A DNA stretch of 64,000 nt from Myxococcus sp. CA023 (GCF_010998615.1 NZ_JAAEAH010000047.1:1-64000), one strand, 5' to 3'. Shown: positions 18,250 to 29,127, counted from the first letter of the stretch. The notes: generated by a model from the sequence alone, not told the origin. Program-made: numbers and translations.

Positions 18250-19173
18250 TCACGGGAGGATGAAGTCGCGTGGCTTCAGCGGCTCGGGCTGCGGCTCGCC
18301 CAACGCCTCCATCAGGTTCATCTCCACGCTGCGCGCCATCGCGAGCAAGGAGAGGTCATTGGGCTCCTTGCCAAAGGGCTCCTCCAATTCGTCGCTCAGC
18401 CGGTCGAGCCCGAAGAAGGTGTAGGCAATCATCGCCGCGAGCCAGGGCGTGAACCAGCCCAGCGCCTCCGCCAGGCCAAAGGGCAGCAGCAGACAGAACA
18501 GGTAGGCCGTGCGGTGTAGCAGCACCGTGTACGTGAAGGGCAGGGGCGTGAAGCGGATGCGCTCACACGCGGAGAGCACGTTCATCAAGCCATGCACGCG
18601 CGTCCGCAGCTCGCTCCAGGTGATGTCGGTCAGTTGCTTCTCCCGGAGGAGCGTGGCCAGTTCCCGGTCGTGCTCCCGAAGCAGGGCGTTGGGGCGGTTC
18701 GGGCTGGCCAGGACGCGCGAGGCCTCAGGCTCCGGCAGTAGGCGGCTGATGTCCTCCAGGGCGTCGTGACCGCGCAGGTGCGCGGCCAGCGCGTGGGCGA
18801 AGGCGATGTTCCGCCTCACCAACCTGCGCACCGCCTGCCTCGCTTCGCTGCCGTCGTCCCCCAGGAGCGCGATGGCCTCATGGGAGAATGAGCGCAGCTC
18901 GATGATGAGCGCGCCCCAGTGCTTCCGGGCCTCCCACCATCGGTCGTAGCAGGCGTTGTTCCGGAACCCGAGGAAGATGGAGAGGGCGATGCCCAGCAGG
19001 GACAGCGGCGCCGGTGAGGAGATCTGCAGATTCAGATAGCCTTGCCGGTACGCCCAGACGACGAGCGCGGAGAGCGCCGCGATGCCCAGGACGTGGGGCA
19101 GGACGCGCGGAAGGATGGTCCCGCGCACGACGAAGAGGAGCCGAAGCGAGCTGAGGCGAGGACGGACAATCAC
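18250..19173 (-). CDS. Bestrophin-family anion channel
   Basis: A 307-residue membrane protein of the bestrophin family (UPF0187), which forms pentameric anion or cation channels. Characteristic segments are LLGIALSIFLGFRNNACYDRWWEARKHWGALI, where FRNNACYDRWWEAR is the signature, and the C-terminal FGLAEALGWFTPWLAAMIAYTFFGLDRLSDELEEPF with the acidic cluster. GTG start with AGGAAGG upstream. It stands alone between the VOC gene (convergent) and a beta-propeller-like gene. Confidence 0.92.
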   Translation of the reverse strand: MIVRPRLSSLRLLFVVRGTILPRVLPHVLGIAALSALVVWAYRQGYLNLQISSPAPLSLLGIALSIFLGFRNNACYDRWWEARKHWGALIIELRSFSHEAIALLGDDGSEARQAVRRLVRRNIAFAHALAAHLRGHDALEDISRLLPEPEASRVLASPNRPNALLREHDRELATLLREKQLTDITWSELRTRVHGLMNVLSACERIRFTPLPFTYTVLLHRTAYLFCLLLPFGLAEALGWFTPWLAAMIAYTFFGLDRLSDELEEPFGKEPNDLSLLAMARSVEMNLMEALGEPQPEPLKPRDFILP

Positions 19174-19242
19174 GGGCAGGGACCTTCCTGCGCCAAATGC
19201 CTCCGCGTCGCAAGCGCTCCTCTAGAGGGGCTGTTCGGGCGA

Positions 19243-20169
19243 TTAGGGGGAGCGAGGCCCGCTGGTAAGCGTGTGCCACTGTCCGTCGTGAATCCGCCCG
19301 ATGGTGTGGTCTGCGAACGACCAGACGCCGTCGCAGGCACCCCGCAGTACGGTGAACTGCAACGGCGCTTCTTTCGGGAGTCCCAGGGGGCGCAGCGCCT
19401 GCCCGGACGCATGGTCGATGCCAGCCAGATGCGCGACGTAGAGCGTCCCCTGGTGCGCCGCGATGCCCCAGTAGTCACGGTCCCCGTCGAACGGCGTGAG
19501 GTCGCTCCATGCGTCTCCGCTGCCCGTCATCACGGCCCCACTCTTTCCGCAGATGGCGTAGCCCTGTTCCAGCTTGCAGATGGCGGTCAGTTCGGTGTGG
19601 ATCGGCAGTGGCAGTATCCGCCACGTGCTTCCATTGAAGTGGGCGGCGTAGCCATCGGAGGCCACCGCGATGAAGTCCTCGTGGCTGTTGCCGGCGAGGT
19701 CCTCGATGGTGACGGGTTGACCGTCCACCGTCAGTGGCGGAAGGGGTTCGAAGTTTTCGTCGCGCAGTCGGTACACCTGGCCCACGGAGCCGGCGCAGAG
19801 CACGTCTCCGCCGAGCACGCGAAGGCGGCGCAGTGGCCCCTGGTCGTGGACCGCCCCGTTGGTGAAGAGCTTGCGCGATGCGCGGAGCGCATCCCGCGTC
19901 TTGGGCGTCTTCCAATCGAAGCGGACGACGGTGCCGTTCTCCCCCAGGACGTAGGCCTCTCCGCCCGGAGTGGCGTCCACCGACAGGATGGCCTCGTTGG
20001 AGAGGCTGAACTCCAGCCATTCGCCGTCCTGTCGGATGCCTACGCGATTCTTGGGCGCGTCCTCGTCATCCCCCACGGTGCAGGCGGCGATGACCACGCC
20101 AGGGACCGGGCTGACGCCTTCCTGGATGAAGGCGTCCTGAAGGAACTCGGCATCGGGGATTCCAGACAT
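19243..20169 (-). CDS. Cytoplasmic propeller-like protein of unknown function
   Basis: A 308-residue protein without signal peptide. It consists of repeated short beta motifs with GEAYVLGENGTVVRFDW, VLGGDVLCAGSVGQVYRLRD, DFIAVASDGYAAHFNGSTWR, GYAICGKSGAVMTGSGDAW and VYVAHLAG-like elements spaced about 45 residues, suggesting a beta-propeller. No enzyme residues are recognised. The ATG at 20169 is the start of the recognisable frame. Confidence 0.7.
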   Translation of the reverse strand: MSGIPDAEFLQDAFIQEGVSPVPGVVIAACTVGDDEDAPKNRVGIRQDGEWLEFSLSNEAILSVDATPGGEAYVLGENGTVVRFDWKTPKTRDALRASRKLFTNGAVHDQGPLRRLRVLGGDVLCAGSVGQVYRLRDENFEPLPPLTVDGQPVTIEDLAGNSHEDFIAVASDGYAAHFNGSTWRILPLPIHTELTAICKLEQGYAICGKSGAVMTGSGDAWSDLTPFDGDRDYWGIAAHQGTLYVAHLAGIDHASGQALRPLGLPKEAPLQFTVLRGACDGVWSFADHTIGRIHDGQWHTLTSGPRSP

Positions 20170-20301
20170 GGCGACGACTTTCTCATGCGGCGGCCCCGGT
20201 CCGGGATGGATGGACCGAGGCGGAACCGCTGCGTTGTAGGTCGCCGAACGTATCACCCGAGGTGGACTCAGGGGCCCGTGAGAACAGCGGGTCCGCCGGA
20301 G

Positions 20302-20610
20302 TCAGGGACGCACTTCGGTTCTGCGGTGAAACCCCATGTCCGTTCTCGGCGTGGTGGTGGTCGTGGTGGCTCCCAGGCTCTTTTTCCACGGGAAGGTGAG
20401 TGCCAGCGCGACGCCCGACAGACCCACGATGGAGTAGATGAGGCGGCTGAGCGCGCTCATCGCCGTCCGTGTGTCTCCGCCGAACAGCGCGTTCACGAGG
20501 TTCCAATTGAAGAAGCCAATCAGGCCCCAGTTGATGGCGCCGATGATGGCCAGGACGGCCATCGCCTTGGCGAGCCCTCCTCTGGTTCGGTCCGCGTCCA
20601 CTCGTTCCAT
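20302..20610 (-). CDS. DUF378 small membrane protein
   Basis: A 102-residue protein with two membrane spans. The first contains MAVLAIIGAINWGLIGFFNWNLVNALFGG, whose IGAINWGLIG...LV-ALFG core is the DUF378 signature; the second is SRLIYSIVGLSGVALALTF. A Thr-rich and basic tail follows. The family has no known function and is widespread. It is divergent from or unrelated to its neighbours. Confidence 0.88.
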   Translation of the reverse strand: MERVDADRTRGGLAKAMAVLAIIGAINWGLIGFFNWNLVNALFGGDTRTAMSALSRLIYSIVGLSGVALALTFPWKKSLGATTTTTTPRTDMGFHRRTEVRP

Positions 20611-20840
20611 GGCTCGTATCCTTGGCTAGGTGTGTCCCACCCGTGCAGGTGGGTGATGCCTCCCGGATAAGGTGTTGCCCGGACCCGTCCTGGCTACTCC
20701 ACCGGCATTGATTGTCCGGCTCGGTGCTTCGACCGCCGTGCCGTCCCACGGCCGTGCCCTGCGCTGGTGCGATGTCGCCGAGGCGTTCCGTTGCGAACGT
20801 GGGTTCAGCTTGCCTGGACGTTCTGGTAGGGCTGACGTTC

Positions 20841-21653
20841 ATGTCCGAAGCCACGCCTCGTCCGCAGCTCATCCCGCCGCATGCCTATGCGCCCGCCGTT
20901 GATGGGGTGGTCGCCCGACTCCTGGCAGGCAGCGTGCTCCAGGGAGGCCGCCCCCGCGCCGAACAGCTGACCCGGTGCCTGATGCATGCGCCCGTTCCGG
21001 AGACGCTCGAAGCGTTGTTGGACCGGCTCTACGCCGCGCCCGCGTATGGGAAGGACGGCGTCTTCGGCGACGAGACCAGCGCGTTCGCCCTGGTGCGGCT
21101 GGCCCTTCAGCTGTTCGGGCCACCTGTCCGCACTGCGTCCGTGCCAGGAGACCTCGTGGTGTCCAATCACCGCGACGGTGCCGTGCGAAGTCCACTCTGG
21201 ATTCCCGGGCACTTGAACATCGAAGGGTCGCTCGACGTCGACGAGGGGGCCTGGTTGTTGTGCACCGGAGACGTCCGCGTGGGCGGCGCCACCGTCGACT
21301 ACGAGCCCGGCTCGGTGATTGCCGTGGGGGGCTCGTTCTCCACCACGAGGATGAGCACCATGGGGGCCGTCGTCATTGGCGGCGGGCTGGACGTCGCGGA
21401 CACGTTGCTCGCGTGGCGGAATGACCAGCGGCTTGTCGTTGAAGAGACGCTGCGTGCCGGGCTCCTGGTGGCGTGGGACCATGTCGTGGACGCGGCGCGG
21501 GTGGATGCTGTTCGCCTGGACTCGGACGCGGAGGACGCGCTGCTGCGCCAGCACCTGCGCGACGAAGTCCTCACGGGTGCACCCGGCGCGGCGAGCCTGG
21601 ACGTCGAGGCCGCGGACCAGTGGATTCGGAGGAACGTTTCGCCCCGAAGGTGA
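20841..21653 (+). CDS. Protein with polymer-forming (bactofilin/left-handed helix-like) central region
   Basis: A 270-residue protein of unknown role. The central part (residues about 110-200) has regularly spaced short strands: GDLVVSNHRDGAV, GHLNIEGSLDVDEGAWLLCTGDVRVGGATVDYEPGSVIAVGG, TMGAVVIGGGLDVADTLLAW. These suggest a right-handed beta-helix as in polymer-forming cytoskeletal proteins, flanked by alpha-helical segments. No signal peptide is seen. The ATG at 20841 is chosen as the first plausible start after a GC-rich leader. Confidence 0.65.
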   Translation: MSEATPRPQLIPPHAYAPAVDGVVARLLAGSVLQGGRPRAEQLTRCLMHAPVPETLEALLDRLYAAPAYGKDGVFGDETSAFALVRLALQLFGPPVRTASVPGDLVVSNHRDGAVRSPLWIPGHLNIEGSLDVDEGAWLLCTGDVRVGGATVDYEPGSVIAVGGSFSTTRMSTMGAVVIGGGLDVADTLLAWRNDQRLVVEETLRAGLLVAWDHVVDAARVDAVRLDSDAEDALLRQHLRDEVLTGAPGAASLDVEAADQWIRRNVSPRR

Positions 21654-21682
21654 CTGGCGGCACAGGGCCTGCGCGCGGCGGC

Positions 21683-22597
21683 TCAGCGGTGGGTGTCCGC
21701 CAGTCGCTCGGGAATGCGCGCGACGAGGAGGTCGATGGCCGCGCGCACCTTCGAGGTCAGGTGTTTGCTCTGAGGCCACACCGCGTAGATTTCGTTGCCA
21801 TAGGGGCGCTGCGTTTCCAGTACTTCGACGAGTCTTCCGCTGCTCAGGTGCTCGGCGATGAGCCAGCGAGGAAGCCACGCCAGCCCGACCCCCTGCACCG
21901 CGGCGTCCATGATGGTCTCCACGTCGTCGAAGCGCAGGCGCGCCTGGATGGCGATGCGCTGCTCGCCGCCTTGTCCGTCCGGGAATCGCCAGGGCTTGTT
22001 GACGCCGTTGCGGCCGTAGACGACCGCGTCGTGCTCGCCCAGGTCTTCAAGTGTCTTCGGGCGGCCGTGGCGCTTCAGGTAGCCGGGCGCGGCGCAGACG
22101 GACATCGTCTGGACGCCCAGCCGGCGCGCCGTCAGTCCTGCGTGGTCCGCCAGTGGCGCGACGCGGAGGGCCAGGTCGTAGCCTTCCTCGAAGAGGTCGA
22201 CCACCCGGTCGCTGAAGGCGATTTCCAGCTCCAGTCCCGGATGCTGGAGGACCAGCTCGCGCAGCAGCGGCGCGGCGCAGTGCCGGCCGAACATCACGGG
22301 CGCGCTGACGCGCAGGCGGCCCGTGGGCGCGCGCCGTCCGGAGTCCAGCGCCGTCTCCGCCGCCTCGAGCTCCGCCAATGCGCGCACGCAGCGCTCGTAG
22401 AAGGCCTGGCCGTCCTCGGTGAGGCTCTGCTGACGCGTGGTGCGCTGGAACAGCCGGGTCTCCAGACGCTCCTCCAGCCGCGCGATGCTCTTCCCCACGG
22501 CCGAGCGTGAGAGCCCCATGCGCTCCGCGGCGAGCGCGAAGCTCCCTGCCTCCACGGCCTGGACGAAGGCGAAGACGCCCCCAAGGCGGTCCCTCAT
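21683..22597 (-). CDS. LysR-family transcription regulator
   Basis: A 304-residue LysR regulator: winged helix-turn-helix at residues 1-60 (FVQAVEAGSFALAAERMGLS, then SAVGKSIARLEERLETRLF) and a periplasmic-binding-like co-inducer domain (PTGRLRVSAPVMFGRHCAAP through WLPRWLIAEHL). It is divergent from a quinone oxidoreductase-type gene across 118 bases that contain nested inverted repeats. It therefore probably controls that gene, and itself, in response to an electrophile or quinone (inference). Confidence 0.92.
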   Translation of the reverse strand: MRDRLGGVFAFVQAVEAGSFALAAERMGLSRSAVGKSIARLEERLETRLFQRTTRQQSLTEDGQAFYERCVRALAELEAAETALDSGRRAPTGRLRVSAPVMFGRHCAAPLLRELVLQHPGLELEIAFSDRVVDLFEEGYDLALRVAPLADHAGLTARRLGVQTMSVCAAPGYLKRHGRPKTLEDLGEHDAVVYGRNGVNKPWRFPDGQGGEQRIAIQARLRFDDVETIMDAAVQGVGLAWLPRWLIAEHLSSGRLVEVLETQRPYGNEIYAVWPQSKHLTSKVRAAIDLLVARIPERLADTHR

Positions 22598-22627
22598 GAC
22601 GCTGCTCCCATTGGTGCCTGCGCGTCT

Positions 22628-22656
22628 CCAGTGACTCGACAAAGTGTCGCCACTGG
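22628..22656. promoter_or_regulatory. Nested inverted repeats in the LysR/oxidoreductase divergent promoter
   Basis: A perfect CGACA-AAG-TGTCG (22637-22649) is nested in CCAGTG (22628-22633) and CACTGG (22651-22656). It lies 31 bases upstream of the LysR start, inside the shared control region. It is a candidate LysR-type recognition and activation site. Confidence 0.5.
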
Positions 22657-22715
22657 CGATGCTGCTTCGTCCGTATAGCTCCCGCATCACTTTCATGCAG
22701 GACGTGGAGCGGACG

Positions 22716-23729
22716 ATGGGCGCAACGATGAAGCGTTGGCAGGCGAAGCAGGCGGGACGGGCGCACCTGGAACTGGCGGAGGTGGCGATTCCCTCTCCGG
22801 GTGCCGGTGAGGTGTTGATTCGCGTGTCGGCGGTCTCTCTCAACTACCGCGAGAAGCTGATGCTCGACGGGGGTGGCTACCTGACGGCGCACCAGCCCTT
22901 CACGCCGGCTTCGGACATGGCGGGCGTGGTGGTCGCGGCGGGCGCGGGCGTGCAGCGCTTCAAGGAAGGGGCGCGCGTCATCGCCAACTTTCAGACGGAC
23001 TGGGTGGACGGGCCCGTACCGCGTGGGACGGTGCGCAGCCTGGGCGGAAACGCACCGGGCGTGCTGGCCGAGTACGTCGTCATGCCGGAGCAGTGGCTGG
23101 TGGCGTCTCCCGAAACACTCGATGACGTGCAGGCGAGCACGTTGCCGTGCGCCGGCCTCACCGCTTGGACGTCCCTGGTGGAGTTGGGCGGGCTGCGTCC
23201 GGGGCACACGGTGGTGACGCAGGGCACGGGCGGCGTGTCCCTGTTCGCGGTGCAGCTTGCCGCCGCCATGGGCGCGGAGGTCATCGTGCTCTCGGGGGAC
23301 GAGGACAAGCTGGCCCGCGTGAAGGCCCTGGGCGCCGCGCACGGCATCCATCGTCGCCACACCCCGGAGTGGCACACGGCGGTGCTCGAGCTGACGCGAG
23401 GCGCGGGGGCTGACCACATCCTGGAGTTGGTGGGTGGGGACAACCTGGGCCGGTCGGTGAAGGCGCTCGCGTCGGATGGGCGCGTCTCGCTCATCGGCGT
23501 GTTCGAGGGCTTCGAGAGCCGCTTCCCGGTGCAGCCCTTGTTCCTGAGCTCCGGCGTCATCCAGGGCATCTTCGTCGGACACCGGCGCGGGCTGGAGAAC
23601 CTGGTGCGCGCGGTGGACCGGCTGGCATTGAAGCCCGTGGTCGACACTGTCTATTCGCTCGATGCGCTGCCCACGGCGCTCGAACATTTGGACCGCGGGC
23701 CGTTTGGAAAACTGGTCATCACGGCTTGA
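22716..23729 (+). CDS. NAD(P)-dependent alcohol dehydrogenase / quinone oxidoreductase (MDR)
   Basis: A 337-residue medium-chain oxidoreductase without the catalytic and structural zinc cysteines, hence of the quinone oxidoreductase type. N-terminal: EVAIPSPGAGEVLIRVSAVSLNYRE. The cofactor part has VVTQGTGGVSLFAVQLAAAMGAEVIVLSG (glycine-rich turn) and later GRVSLIGVFEGF. It should reduce quinones, enals or similar with NADPH. The ATG at 22716 is preferred because GGAG lies 6 bases upstream; ATG 22728 has none. It is controlled, probably, by the divergent LysR. Confidence 0.9.
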   Translation: MGATMKRWQAKQAGRAHLELAEVAIPSPGAGEVLIRVSAVSLNYREKLMLDGGGYLTAHQPFTPASDMAGVVVAAGAGVQRFKEGARVIANFQTDWVDGPVPRGTVRSLGGNAPGVLAEYVVMPEQWLVASPETLDDVQASTLPCAGLTAWTSLVELGGLRPGHTVVTQGTGGVSLFAVQLAAAMGAEVIVLSGDEDKLARVKALGAAHGIHRRHTPEWHTAVLELTRGAGADHILELVGGDNLGRSVKALASDGRVSLIGVFEGFESRFPVQPLFLSSGVIQGIFVGHRRGLENLVRAVDRLALKPVVDTVYSLDALPTALEHLDRGPFGKLVITA

Positions 23730-23938
23730 CCTGGACCCGCGGCGAATCGTGCGCCACGACGCGCTCGGGGGGCCCCGGTGGTGGTGCTCCAGGACGAAAG
23801 ACAGACGCGTTCGAGGGTGAAGGACCACGGCATGCGTTGGCGGAAGACATAACGCCGGGCTCGGGGGGTGCTGCGAGGGTTTGAATCGTCAGCGGGCCTG
23901 GAGTGGTGCAGGCGCCCGGGCGTACTGTCCCGGGCGGC

Positions 23939-24673
23939 ATGCGCACACTCTATGGACTCAGTTACTCGCCCTGGACGGAGAAGACCCGTTGGGCGTTGGA
24001 CCACCACCGCGTCGCCTATCGCTACCGCGAACACTTGCCGCTCATCGGCGAGCCGCTGCTGCGCTGGCGTACGCCGCGTGGCGTGCGGCCCGCCGTGCCA
24101 TTGCTCATCGACGAGGGCGAAGCCTTTCCCGGCTCGTTCGTCATCGCGCGGCGCGCGGAGGAGCTGGGGCAGGGGGAGCCACTCTTTCCCGCCACGAACC
24201 TCCCGGTGATTCAGCGCTGGGAGGACGACAGCGAGCAGGTGCTCTCCGCGGCGCGCGCCAAGGTGGTAGCGGCGTTGCTGGAGAGTCGTCAGGCCCAGGT
24301 GGAGAGCCTTCCCGCCTTCCTGCCCGCGGGGCTCCGGTCGGTCCTGGCACCGTCCGCGAGGCTGGGCGCGCGCTTCGTGGCCCGCAAACACCAAGCACCC
24401 GTGGACATCGCCGCCGCCGTCCATGAGAAGGTCATCCCCACGCTGGAGCGCCTGCGTGAAGCCCTGGGCGGCCGGGACTACCTGCTGTCGCGCTTCAGCT
24501 ACGCGGACATCACGGCCGCGCTGATGCTCCAATTCGTGAGGGCGGTGGACGACGGCTACCTTCCCCTGGGGCCGGGGACGCGAGCGGTGTGGAGCGACGC
24601 GGCGCTCGCCTCCCGCTTCCCGGACCTGCTCGAGTGGCGGGACGGCCTTTATGCGAAGCACCGCCGTCCCTGA
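23939..24673 (+). CDS. Glutathione S-transferase family protein
   Basis: A 244-residue cytosolic GST-fold protein. The N-terminal thioredoxin-like domain starts LYGLSYSPWTEKTRWALDHH (Ser/Tyr region at SYSPW, no CxxC) and includes PAVPLLIDEG and the gamma-helix PGSFVIARRAEEL. The C-terminal helical domain shows RFSYADITAALMLQFVRAV, the usual N-capping box region (SYADI). It may conjugate glutathione or another thiol to electrophiles. It lies downstream of the oxidoreductase in the same direction, a plausible functional partner. Confidence 0.87.
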   Translation: MRTLYGLSYSPWTEKTRWALDHHRVAYRYREHLPLIGEPLLRWRTPRGVRPAVPLLIDEGEAFPGSFVIARRAEELGQGEPLFPATNLPVIQRWEDDSEQVLSAARAKVVAALLESRQAQVESLPAFLPAGLRSVLAPSARLGARFVARKHQAPVDIAAAVHEKVIPTLERLREALGGRDYLLSRFSYADITAALMLQFVRAVDDGYLPLGPGTRAVWSDAALASRFPDLLEWRDGLYAKHRRP

Positions 24674-24685
24674 TCCACGCGCACG

Positions 24686-24829
24686 TCACGGCGCCGGCGG
24701 GGTGGTGCCCGTGCGCTTCTCGAAGTCGAACAGGACGGACATGCTGCCGCCGGACGCGTCGGGCAGCTCCGCGTCCATGCGCAGCAATCCCTTGCACGCG
24801 GACCTGTCAAACAGCGCCCTGAAAGCGAA
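24686..24829 (-). pseudogene. Possible C-terminal remnant of an unidentified gene
   Basis: One minus-strand frame reads FRALFDRSACKGLLRMDAELPDASGG followed by SMSVLFDFEKRTGTTPPAP and stop. It looks protein-like but has no start, and it begins right behind the mreB terminator. Too short to identify. It may be a decayed gene end or chance. Confidence 0.3.
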
Positions 24830-24830
24830 A

Positions 24831-24859
24831 CGGCGCCAACCTCGTGAGAGGTGGCGCCG
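24831..24859 (-). terminator. Terminator of mreB
   Basis: Arms CGGCGCC(A)ACCTC and GAGGTGGCGCCG pair over 12 bases with one bulged A and a GTGA loop. On the minus strand the hairpin is followed by TTTCGCTTTC. It lies 21 bases after the mreB stop. Confidence 0.75.
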
Positions 24860-24879
24860 TGGAGCCGAGGCCCGGAGGC

Positions 24880-26635
<1,756 letters not shown>

Positions 26636-26819
26636 CTCGGAAAGCTAAGGCTGCCCCGCAGAAGGGGCACTCCCGCCCCCTGGGGTCGGTGCTGGCCGCC
26701 TGCCTTGGCTGTGCCATGGCGGACGGTGTGCATGTCCCCAGGGGGAATCCAACTCGGACGACACGGGCCCACACGCCCAGGAGCCCGTCCAGGGCGGGCG
26801 GGCCCCCGACAGCGCCGGC

Positions 26820-28796
26820 TCAGCCCGGGATGCCGGCCGACCAGCGCTGCGTGAGGTACAGCTCGGCGAGCTGGGCCGCGTTGAGGTCCTGCTCCTCGCC
26901 CACGTAGGTGCGCTCGGTGGACAGGCCGACCTCGCCGCCGCCCACGCCCGCGTGGATGCCCACGCCAAAGTCGCCGGTGACCTTGTGCTTGTCCTGGACG
27001 GTGGCCTTGATTTCGACCTTGTCCTTGAGCTGGTTCAGCGCCTGGCCCACGTCGCCCCGGGCGATGCTGCCGAAGGCGCCGCTGGTGGCGATGTCGTTGA
27101 TGTTGCCGCTGATCTCCGCCTTCACCTCGCGGCCCGTCGCGCCGCCCAGGCCCAGCGCGGACGCGTTGGCCTGACGCGAGTCGGTCAGTGTCAGCTTGGC
27201 CTCATGGGTGTCACGCACGCTGGCGCCAATCTCGCGAGCGGTGCCCTTCGGGTCCTTGATGAAGTCGGTCGGGTTGAAGCCCTCGGGCAGCTCCACGCTC
27301 TGCTCCAGCTCCACCCCAAGCGAACCGGACACACCCGCGGACGCGTTGGTGGGCAGCGACACGGAGTCCCCGCCACCGGTGGGGATACCCACGCCCGCGG
27401 ACGCGCTGGCGTTGCCGTTGATTTCGAGGCTCTGCTTGAGGGTCAGCTTCTGGGGCTTGCCGCCCTCCATCTCGATGCGGGCCGTGGTGCTCTGGTTGAT
27501 TCCGGCACTCGCGCCGGCGCCCGCGCTGATGGCCTCCGGCAGGCCCTTCATGCCCAGCTCGGCGTTGACGCTGGCCTCGGCGCCCAGCTTGAACTCCACG
27601 GCGCTCATGTTCTTCGTCAGGCCCGCCAGGTCCGACAGCGGATCCCCGAGGACCTGATTCACGCCCGCGCCCAGCACGGGGTTGCTCGCGGCGGCGCCCG
27701 CGGTGGCGGTGGAGGCCGCGATGATGCGGGTGGCGTTCTTGGCCTCCTCGGCCGTGTCGAACTTGAACTCCACCGTGGCCCCGGCGGTGCCGAAGGCCTC
27801 TGCGCCCACGTCCGCCGCGCCCTTGGCGCCCAGCTTGGCCGCGACGCCCGCGCCCACCTCGCCGGTGACGGACACCGTGTAGCCGCCGCCCTCTTCCTCA
27901 CTGCGGCTGACGCCCAGAGTGCCCTTCACCTTGCCGGCCAGGGTCGCGCCGTTGGCCTCGGCGTAGAGGCTGATGGAGGTGCTCTCACCCGGCTTGAGCT
28001 GGTCCACCTGCCGGTTGAGGTTGACCGCGTCGCCAATGGCCCGGGCCGTGTCCACCGGGTCGCGCACCACGTCGGCCGCGCCCTGGAGTGCCCCGCCGAT
28101 GATGTCGTTGCCGATGCCCTGCAGGGGGTTGAGCGTGGGCGCGTCCTGGATGGCCCGGCCCGCCAGGTCCAGGCCGTCCGCGGCGATGTCGGTCGCCTTG
28201 TCGAGCACCGGGCCCGCCCGCTCCGCCGCCTCCTGGAGGACATTGCCCAGGCCATTCGCGGTGACGTTCGCCGCGACGCCGGTGGCGCTCAGCGTGCGCT
28301 GGGTCGCGGTGCGGCCCGCCTCGAACACGTCACCGGCGGCATTGCGCACGTTGCCCGCCGCGTCCTGCACCCGGTCCTTGGTTCCTTCGACAACGTTCTG
28401 CGTGACGTTGGCCACGCCGCCCACGACGTTCTTGGTGGCGTTGGCCACCCCGCCCACGGCATCACCGGCCTTGTCCTTGGCGCCCTCGACAACGTTCTGC
28501 GTGACGTTGGCCACGCCGCCCACGACGCTCTTGGTGGCGTTGGCCACCCCGCCCACGGCGTCACCGGCCTTGTCCTTGGCGCCCTCGAAGACGTCCCGGG
28601 TCCGCTCCTGGGCCACGTTGGAGATCTTCTCCTTGGCCTCCTGCGCCTTGGCCGCCGCCTGCTCCGCGGCTTCCGCGGCCTTGCGCGCCGCCGCCTCCGC
28701 CGCGCGCCGGGCCGCCTCCGCCGCCCGCTTCGCCGCGGCCTCGGCGGCCCGCTTCGCCGCGTCCGCCGCTCCGCCAATCAGTTTTCCGATTCCCAT
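26820..28796 (-). CDS. Large alanine-rich, LEA-like repeat protein
   Basis: A 658-residue protein with no signal peptide. Residues about 8-55 are a charged coiled or amphipathic helix built from AAKRAAEAA-type repeats. Residues about 70-165 hold a 33-residue repeat (GAKDKAGDAVGGVANATK and relatives, mirrored at DNA level by a 99-base tandem repeat) resembling late-embryogenesis-abundant or apolipoprotein-like 11-mers. Residues 260-640 are long beta-rich segments (VSVTGEVGAGVAAKLGAKG, ASAGVGIPTGGGDSVSLPT, KVEIKATVQDKHKVTGDFGV) reminiscent of a beta-barrel or adhesin-like fold. Function unknown; a stress-protective or surface role is guesswork. Confidence 0.75.
   Translation of the reverse strand: MGIGKLIGGAADAAKRAAEAAAKRAAEAARRAAEAAARKAAEAAEQAAAKAQEAKEKISNVAQERTRDVFEGAKDKAGDAVGGVANATKSVVGGVANVTQNVVEGAKDKAGDAVGGVANATKNVVGGVANVTQNVVEGTKDRVQDAAGNVRNAAGDVFEAGRTATQRTLSATGVAANVTANGLGNVLQEAAERAGPVLDKATDIAADGLDLAGRAIQDAPTLNPLQGIGNDIIGGALQGAADVVRDPVDTARAIGDAVNLNRQVDQLKPGESTSISLYAEANGATLAGKVKGTLGVSRSEEEGGGYTVSVTGEVGAGVAAKLGAKGAADVGAEAFGTAGATVEFKFDTAEEAKNATRIIAASTATAGAAASNPVLGAGVNQVLGDPLSDLAGLTKNMSAVEFKLGAEASVNAELGMKGLPEAISAGAGASAGINQSTTARIEMEGGKPQKLTLKQSLEINGNASASAGVGIPTGGGDSVSLPTNASAGVSGSLGVELEQSVELPEGFNPTDFIKDPKGTAREIGASVRDTHEAKLTLTDSRQANASALGLGGATGREVKAEISGNINDIATSGAFGSIARGDVGQALNQLKDKVEIKATVQDKHKVTGDFGVGIHAGVGGGEVGLSTERTYVGEEQDLNAAQLAELYLTQRWSAGIPG
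28386..28588 (-). repeat. 99-base tandem repeat inside the LEA-like gene
   Basis: Two nearly identical 99-base copies (period seen between 28391 and 28490), differing at about two or three bases, encode the duplicated 33-residue unit. A third, diverged unit lies upstream in the coding direction. The near-identity points to recent duplication or gene conversion. Confidence 0.8.
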
Positions 28797-29127
28797 GGGG
28801 GCTTCCTTCTCCAGGCTGTCACGGCCGTGGGTCGTCTCGCGGGGGCGGGACGCAGCGCGTGCGCGCTTCAGGGGTGTGGTGCCGGCTGGGGCCTTGTGGC
28901 GGGCCAGCCGAGGCCCTCAGCAGTGTCGAGTCTTGAAAGCAGGCATGGACGACTCCTGCCCTTTAGAAAGAGCGGGTACTCTGTGAGGGCTGCGGGGATT
29001 CTCAGGAAATGAGGCGGAAGAGTTTCGTCGGTGCGGCAGAAACCTGGCCGCCGAGCGCTGGATTGGCGTTTTCCCGCCGCAGGGGAGCGCTTTACTGGGT
29101 GGCACCCGCGTAATACAGGAGAAGCGG
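28797..29127. other. Intergenic region between divergent genes
   Basis: No gene is seen. The region separates the LEA-like gene (minus) from the 29128 gene (plus) and must hold both promoters. Small hairpins are present, such as CTCA-GGAAA-TGAG near 29000. Moderately AT-richer bases occur between 28920 and 29060. Confidence 0.4.

Noticed and set aside
28386-28588. CRISPR-like array
   Set aside because: The 99-base units are directly adjacent without spacers, keep the reading frame and encode a repeated protein motif.
26952-29012. Plus-strand frame of 686 codons opposite the LEA-like gene
   Set aside because: Shadow of the minus-strand gene; repeats of Ala/Val/Leu/Arg only mirror the coding repeats.
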